From NCBI GenBank assembly GCA_934309475.1, contig CAKRDK010000034.1, positions 1-18,247 of the forward strand: 18,247 nucleotides of DNA, in the 5' to 3' direction. The position numbers and the translations under genes were made by a program. The notes beneath the pieces were generated by a model that was given only the letters and a program-made list of their open reading frames with translations, made no database searches and was not told the origin of the DNA. Origin of the DNA: an uncultured Roseburia sp. GTDB lineage: Bacteria; Bacillota; Clostridia; Lachnospirales; Lachnospiraceae. Below are positions 14,793 through 18,247 of this stretch, piece after piece. Positions within the stretch are counted from its first letter, which is position 1. Each line of letters opens with the position of its first letter.

Positions 14793-15011
14793 TTAATCAA
14801 AATCAAATTTTGTGATTCTGTCATGCATTGCTTTATAACGGAAACGAATCATCTCGTTTTTCTCTAAAACGTCCTCTTCGGTTCCTCTGTACTGACAGCG
14901 GATACAGCTGTAAATACCTGTTTCTTTATTGTAGAACATATCAATGTCGAGATCTCTTAAGAAGCAAGATGGACATCTGTAATTTAATTTGCCTTTGCCA
15001 AGTTGAGCCAT
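14793..15011 (-). CDS. Small zinc-ribbon protein
   Basis: A 72-aa protein with two CxxC pairs, C13-P-S-C16 and C36-I-R-C39, the pattern of a treble-clef or zinc-ribbon metal site. The rest is charged, ending in RITKFDFD, with no membrane segment. I do not recognise the family beyond that. It starts inside the end of the 616-aa gene (28-bp overlap, different frame) and has a full AAGGAGGT ribosome site nine bases before the ATG, placed in the upstream coding sequence. This points to coupled expression with the 616-aa protein. It could bind nucleic acid or act as a partner or metal-binding accessory of that protein; neither is shown. Confidence 0.8.
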   Translation of the reverse strand: MAQLGKGKLNYRCPSCFLRDLDIDMFYNKETGIYSCIRCQYRGTEEDVLEKNEMIRFRYKAMHDRITKFDFD

Positions 15012-16834
15012 GTTGCAAATACCTCCTTATCTGAGATTGTTTTTCTGTATCCTAATGTGAACATTGGTGAGAAAGCATATCCCTCTTTTACATATCCTTC
15101 TGCCTTTGCATCTGATGCTGTCATAGATACTCTTGTCTCGATTTCAGGAATGACTGCGCTTACTTCAGAAGCACCTTTCACGCCCTCTTCACGGCATTTG
15201 TATTCGTAATTGATTGTCTTTTCTTCCGGTCCATCAATCTTTAATGTGATATGGGACATATCCTCAGAGTACTCTGTTGTACCGTAACATGCTACCATAT
15301 ATTCGTTTAATGTTACTTCTGCAGTAGGATCGCTCATCTCTAAGATATGACGTTCAATCTTGATGTTAGAAGAACCTTCTTCGAAGTATTCTTTTGTCTG
15401 AAGTTTGACGGTTAAATCTCTGAACTCGATTGTAACAGGGTCGAGTGTTAAGATTCTTGTCTTTCCTTCCTGTGAGAAGTGTGCATGTGTTGGGCAGAGA
15501 CAAAGGTCTACTTCCTCTCCTTTGTAAGAAAGTTTTGCACTTCTTACGGTTCCTTCTCCAGCGTAATGTGTGAAGTAACCTGCACGATATTTCTCCTGAA
15601 TTAAGAATGGGTAAGATGCATCCTGAACATGTTTTGTTCCGATACCAACCGGCCACTCTAATTTTGCTGCGTATGGACGAAGGTCTACAATTGCTCCACC
15701 CTGATCCATGTTAACGCATGCTCTCATATATGGATCGCAATACCAGAATAACTGTTTATCAGAACCATATAAGATATCTCTCCAAAGAGCACATTCCGGC
15801 TCATTGTAGTTGTTGTCGTTTACACCTTTCTTCTCACGGTAGTAATCTGCGAACTCGGACATTGTCATATCGATGAGCTGTCCTTCTTTTTTCAGCTTAC
15901 CATAGTAAGCACATCCATCGCTATATGATTTGTAGAGAAGGTCATATGGCTGCTCCCAGCGTCCCATTTTGTTCATCCAGCCTGGTCCAACGAACATCAT
16001 GTTGTAAGCATATCCGTTGTTGTATTTTTCAAGGGAACGATACTGGTCAATTAAGTTGTAAAGATATGGATACTCCCATGTCTTTGTGTCGTAAATCATT
16101 CCACGAAGTACGTTCTGTGGATGTGTTCCGAAGTTCGAACCATTTCCATCGTAACAAGCAATCAAGTCACGGGAAAGATGAGGGATTGCTACGATTCCGC
16201 TATCCTCTTCTTTGTTCGCTGCCGGAGCATGTGTATTCTGTTTGGATGGAATCCAAGGTGCCCATGGGCCTCCATCGAATAATGTATACCAGGAGTTGTT
16301 ACAGGTATGGTATGCTTTTGGTCCTTCCTCCCAGCAGGTTGCAACTGCACATTTTACAGTTGGATAAGTTGCTTTGATGTAGTTTGTTAAATCTGCGTCC
16401 ATGTAGTAGGAACCTGTTGATTCTGGATAGAATCCAAATCTGTCATGGAATTTCTCGAATACGTCATTGACGATTGCTTTTTTATCTTCCATTGAGAACA
16501 TCCAGATACAGAAGTCCTTTGTCTTATATTTTTCACGGAACTCTTCACATGGTAATCCAAGTAACGATAATGCAATTTCATCACCATATACTTCGTGGTC
16601 ATGTTTTGCGATTTCTACTGCTTCATCGTTGAAAAGAGAAGCATATGTCATCTGAATGGTTACTTTTAATCCATTCTCATGTGCAAGTCTCTGCTGTGTC
16701 TTAAAGATATCCAAAGACTCTGTCAAAAGAGCTTTATCTCCGATATCCTCTTCTTTTCCCTGTCCTGTTACAGTTGCAGAATACTCTGGAACCATTTCTG
16801 GACGATGGATCAGATTCAATACAAATTTGTCCAT
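14984..16834 (-). CDS. Uncharacterised 616-aa protein, possible carbohydrate-active enzyme with GH/deacetylase-like fold
   Basis: A large cytoplasmic protein (no signal peptide or membrane segment) that I cannot assign to a named enzyme family. The N-terminal 200 residues look like the NodB / GH57-GH38 barrel superfamily: LLTESLDIFKTQQRLAHENG, then EIAKHDHEVYGDEIALSLLG (about 75-93), and GSYYMDADLTNYIKATYP (141-158), which match the positions of barrel strands in those enzymes. The middle is rich in tryptophan and tyrosine (FDGGPWAPWIPSK, MFVGPGWMNKMGRWEQPYD), as expected of a sugar-binding site. The C-terminal 200 residues are mostly beta strands. It may belong to the DUF3863/DUF3864 group, but I could not test that. 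The start at 16832-16834 has GGAGG five bases upstream; the ATG at 16846 overlaps that site. It follows two sugar ABC permeases, so a role in handling the imported sugar is likely. Confidence 0.75.
   Translation of the reverse strand: MDKFVLNLIHRPEMVPEYSATVTGQGKEEDIGDKALLTESLDIFKTQQRLAHENGLKVTIQMTYASLFNDEAVEIAKHDHEVYGDEIALSLLGLPCEEFREKYKTKDFCIWMFSMEDKKAIVNDVFEKFHDRFGFYPESTGSYYMDADLTNYIKATYPTVKCAVATCWEEGPKAYHTCNNSWYTLFDGGPWAPWIPSKQNTHAPAANKEEDSGIVAIPHLSRDLIACYDGNGSNFGTHPQNVLRGMIYDTKTWEYPYLYNLIDQYRSLEKYNNGYAYNMMFVGPGWMNKMGRWEQPYDLLYKSYSDGCAYYGKLKKEGQLIDMTMSEFADYYREKKGVNDNNYNEPECALWRDILYGSDKQLFWYCDPYMRACVNMDQGGAIVDLRPYAAKLEWPVGIGTKHVQDASYPFLIQEKYRAGYFTHYAGEGTVRSAKLSYKGEEVDLCLCPTHAHFSQEGKTRILTLDPVTIEFRDLTVKLQTKEYFEEGSSNIKIERHILEMSDPTAEVTLNEYMVACYGTTEYSEDMSHITLKIDGPEEKTINYEYKCREEGVKGASEVSAVIPEIETRVSMTASDAKAEGYVKEGYAFSPMFTLGYRKTISDKEVFATWLNLAKAN
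15021..15028 (-). promoter_or_regulatory. Strong ribosome site inside the 616-aa gene
   Basis: AAGGAGGT on the minus strand, nine bases before the ATG of the zinc-ribbon gene. It lies in the last codons of the upstream gene and supports the overlapping start. Confidence 0.75.
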
Positions 16835-16899
16835 TTTTTCCTCCATTCAGCCAAACTCTGTGGCTTTTCTTTCTATGTATTATGTCCATCATGGTTTCA

Positions 16900-16920
16900 G
16901 GCAGCAATGGGGGTGCTGCC
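16900..16920 (-). other. Intergenic hairpin without U-tract
   Basis: GGCAGCA (16900-16906) pairs with TGCTGCC (16914-16920) around a seven-base loop. It lies between the second permease and the 616-aa gene. With no T-run after it on the minus strand, it is more likely an RNA stability or processing element than a full terminator. Confidence 0.55.
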
Positions 16921-16948
16921 CGGATTCATGAATAACATTTCAATTTTA

Positions 16949-17794
16949 TCAGCCTTTTACGGCTCCTCCTGTTACACCTTCCACGTAGAATTTCTGCATC
17001 ACTACGAAAAGGATGGAAATTGGAATTGCAATCATAACACCGCCGGCACAGAAGATTGCGAAGTAATCGCCAATCAACGTCTTCTGAAGCAGGTTGTAAA
17101 GTCCGATTGCAACTGTCCAGTCCGCAGAATCTTTTGATTTAATCATGATTCGTGCCATAACGAAATCCATCCATGGATTTAAGAATGAATTGATAATCGT
17201 GTATACAATCATTGGTTTTGACAACGGAATGATGATTTTTCCAAAAATAGTTGCCTCAGAAGCTCCCTCTAAGCGGGCTGCCTCTCTTAAGGAAACCGGA
17301 ATGGTATCGAAGAATCCTTTTAATACCAAAAATCCTAATCCGGAACCTGCGGAGTATACGATAACCAGACCAGCGAGCGTATCGGTAAGTCCAATCATCT
17401 TTAATACGAAGTAAACAGCAATCATGGAAAGTACACCAGGGAACATTCCAAGGATGATAGAAAAGCTCATAAGCTGTTTTCTTCCTCTAAATCTCATACA
17501 ACTGAATGCATAAGAAACCATCAATACAAACGTGGACGAAACGATACAGGTAAAAAATGCTACGATGAACGTATTTTTAAACCAGGCAGGGAAATTCGCT
17601 GCCGTATCTGTCTCAAAGAACAACTGGTGATAATTTGCCAGTGTCCAGTGTGATGGGAAAAAGTGCTGGTAACTTACTCCCTTTGCTGTTGATAATGAGG
17701 TTACAACCAGCCATACAATCGGTATCAGCCAGATAAATGCCAACAGGGCAAGTACAATATGTCTTATAATAATATTCCAGGTTTTTTTCTTCAT
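16949..17794 (-). CDS. ABC sugar transporter permease, MalG/GanQ type
   Basis: A 281-aa inner-membrane permease of the carbohydrate uptake family CUT1. Six hydrophobic segments are visible. The EAA loop that contacts the ATPase is EAARLEGASEATIFGKIIIP (about 171-190). The C-terminus ends in FYVEGVTGGAVKG, typical of MalG-type partners. It pairs with the MalF-type permease directly upstream; the two stop and start codons are one base apart (TAAAATG). The ATG at 17792-17794 was chosen. Its AGGAGGT site is 12 bases away, somewhat long, so translation may depend on coupling. A GTG-started extension to 17824 has no support. Galacto-oligosaccharide uptake is inferred from the neighbouring GH53 and galT. 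The binding protein and the ATPase are not in the window. Confidence 0.93.
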   Translation of the reverse strand: MKKKTWNIIIRHIVLALLAFIWLIPIVWLVVTSLSTAKGVSYQHFFPSHWTLANYHQLFFETDTAANFPAWFKNTFIVAFFTCIVSSTFVLMVSYAFSCMRFRGRKQLMSFSIILGMFPGVLSMIAVYFVLKMIGLTDTLAGLVIVYSAGSGLGFLVLKGFFDTIPVSLREAARLEGASEATIFGKIIIPLSKPMIVYTIINSFLNPWMDFVMARIMIKSKDSADWTVAIGLYNLLQKTLIGDYFAIFCAGGVMIAIPISILFVVMQKFYVEGVTGGAVKG

Positions 17795-17795
17795 T

Positions 17796-18247
17796 TTACT
17801 GGTACACCTCCTCTTTGTCGCCACTGATCATTCTTGTGTAACTAAGCAGTGTCAGAAGTGCGCAGATAACGAATGAAACAATACCAATGACAGATGCCAT
17901 CTTGTAGTTTGAGTTGTCGTTCGTCAATGTGAACAACCATGTAATCAGAAGGTCTGTCTCTTTTGCATTAGAGTTTGCAAACGCCATATTGGATGTAGCG
18001 GTTGAGCTTGTAAGCAGGTAAATAACGTTAAAGTTATTGATATTTGCGATAACGCTCTGAACTAAGGATGGTCCGCAGATAAACAATACATATGGCATTG
18101 TGATTTTCCAGAAAATTTGCCATTTGTTTGCACCGTCGATTCGTGCACTCTCTAACTGGTCTGTCGGGATATTCATCAAAATACCGGTAGCGGATAGCAT
18201 CTGATACGGTACACCGACCCAGATGTTGATGAGGATAATCATCACAT
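17796..18247 (-). CDS. ABC sugar transporter permease, MalF/GanP type, partial
   Basis: The C-terminal 150 residues of a CUT1 permease; the gene continues past the right edge. Seen: WVGVPYQMLSATGILMNIP, the EAA loop ESARIDGANKWQIFWKITMP, then LFICGPSLVQSVIANINNFN and further membrane segments typical of MalF. Insertion of a serine/asparagine-rich stretch (SSTATSNMAFANSNAKETDL) before the last segments fits MalF relatives. It forms the transport channel with the MalG-type protein encoded one base downstream. Confidence 0.92.
   Translation of the reverse strand, partial: VMIILINIWVGVPYQMLSATGILMNIPTDQLESARIDGANKWQIFWKITMPYVLFICGPSLVQSVIANINNFNVIYLLTSSTATSNMAFANSNAKETDLLITWLFTLTNDNSNYKMASVIGIVSFVICALLTLLSYTRMISGDKEEVYQ

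Noticed and set aside
15925..16377. 150-aa plus-strand open frame
   Set aside because: Antisense to the 616-aa gene, with no ribosome site and no recognisable domain.
16679..17137. 152-aa plus-strand open frame
   Set aside because: It spans the gap between two minus-strand genes and is antisense to both; no promoter or ribosome site seen.

Overview
The window looks like chromosomal DNA from an anaerobic Firmicute of the class Clostridia, most likely a Lachnospiraceae gut bacterium of the Roseburia/Agathobacter/Butyrivibrio kind. The reasons are moderate-to-low GC, strong GGAGG-type ribosome sites, TATAAT promoters, U-tract terminators, and protein types typical of that family (DUF1836 regulator, YerC/TrpR-like protein, cytoplasmic GH53 galactanase, class II GalT). 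The genus is inference. No rRNA, tRNA, CRISPR array, transposase or phage gene was seen, and no gene-free stretch exceeds about 220 bases.

Left part (1-5422): housekeeping genes, mostly on the minus strand. These are a 23S rRNA uracil methyltransferase (RlmD/RlmCD type, running off the left edge), a small membrane protein with an acidic tail, and the PcrA/UvrD helicase. A DUF1836 regulator diverges from pcrA. It converges on a yerC-like TrpR-family regulator at a bidirectional terminator. Several starts can be fixed because a promoter -10 box overlaps or lies next to the more distal start codon.

Middle part (5500-8336): a CPBP-family membrane protease, then a plus-strand protein with EF-hand-like calcium loops. 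In front of that gene lie a sigma-28-like promoter match, a 20-bp hairpin and a terminator-like hairpin, which is unusual leader architecture. A bidirectional terminator then separates it from a minus-strand group: class I aminotransferase, then hisC, then a COG2426 small membrane transporter.

Right part (10827-18247): a galactan/galacto-oligosaccharide use locus, all on the minus strand. In transcription order it holds two ABC sugar permeases (the first cut by the right edge), an unrecognised 616-aa cytoplasmic protein with traits of the glycoside hydrolase/deacetylase fold, a zinc-ribbon protein that overlaps it, a terminator, an AraC-family regulator, an intracellular GH53 endo-galactanase, and galT. 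A likely logic is import of galacto-oligosaccharides, cleavage inside the cell by GH53, and entry of galactose into the Leloir pathway through GalT, with the AraC protein sensing the sugar. Direct TTTGTTGCA repeats 21 bp apart lie just upstream of the galT promoter and are good candidates for the AraC operator.

The best leads are the 616-aa protein with its coupled zinc-ribbon partner, the AraC-type direct repeats before galT, and the structured leader of the calcium-loop protein.
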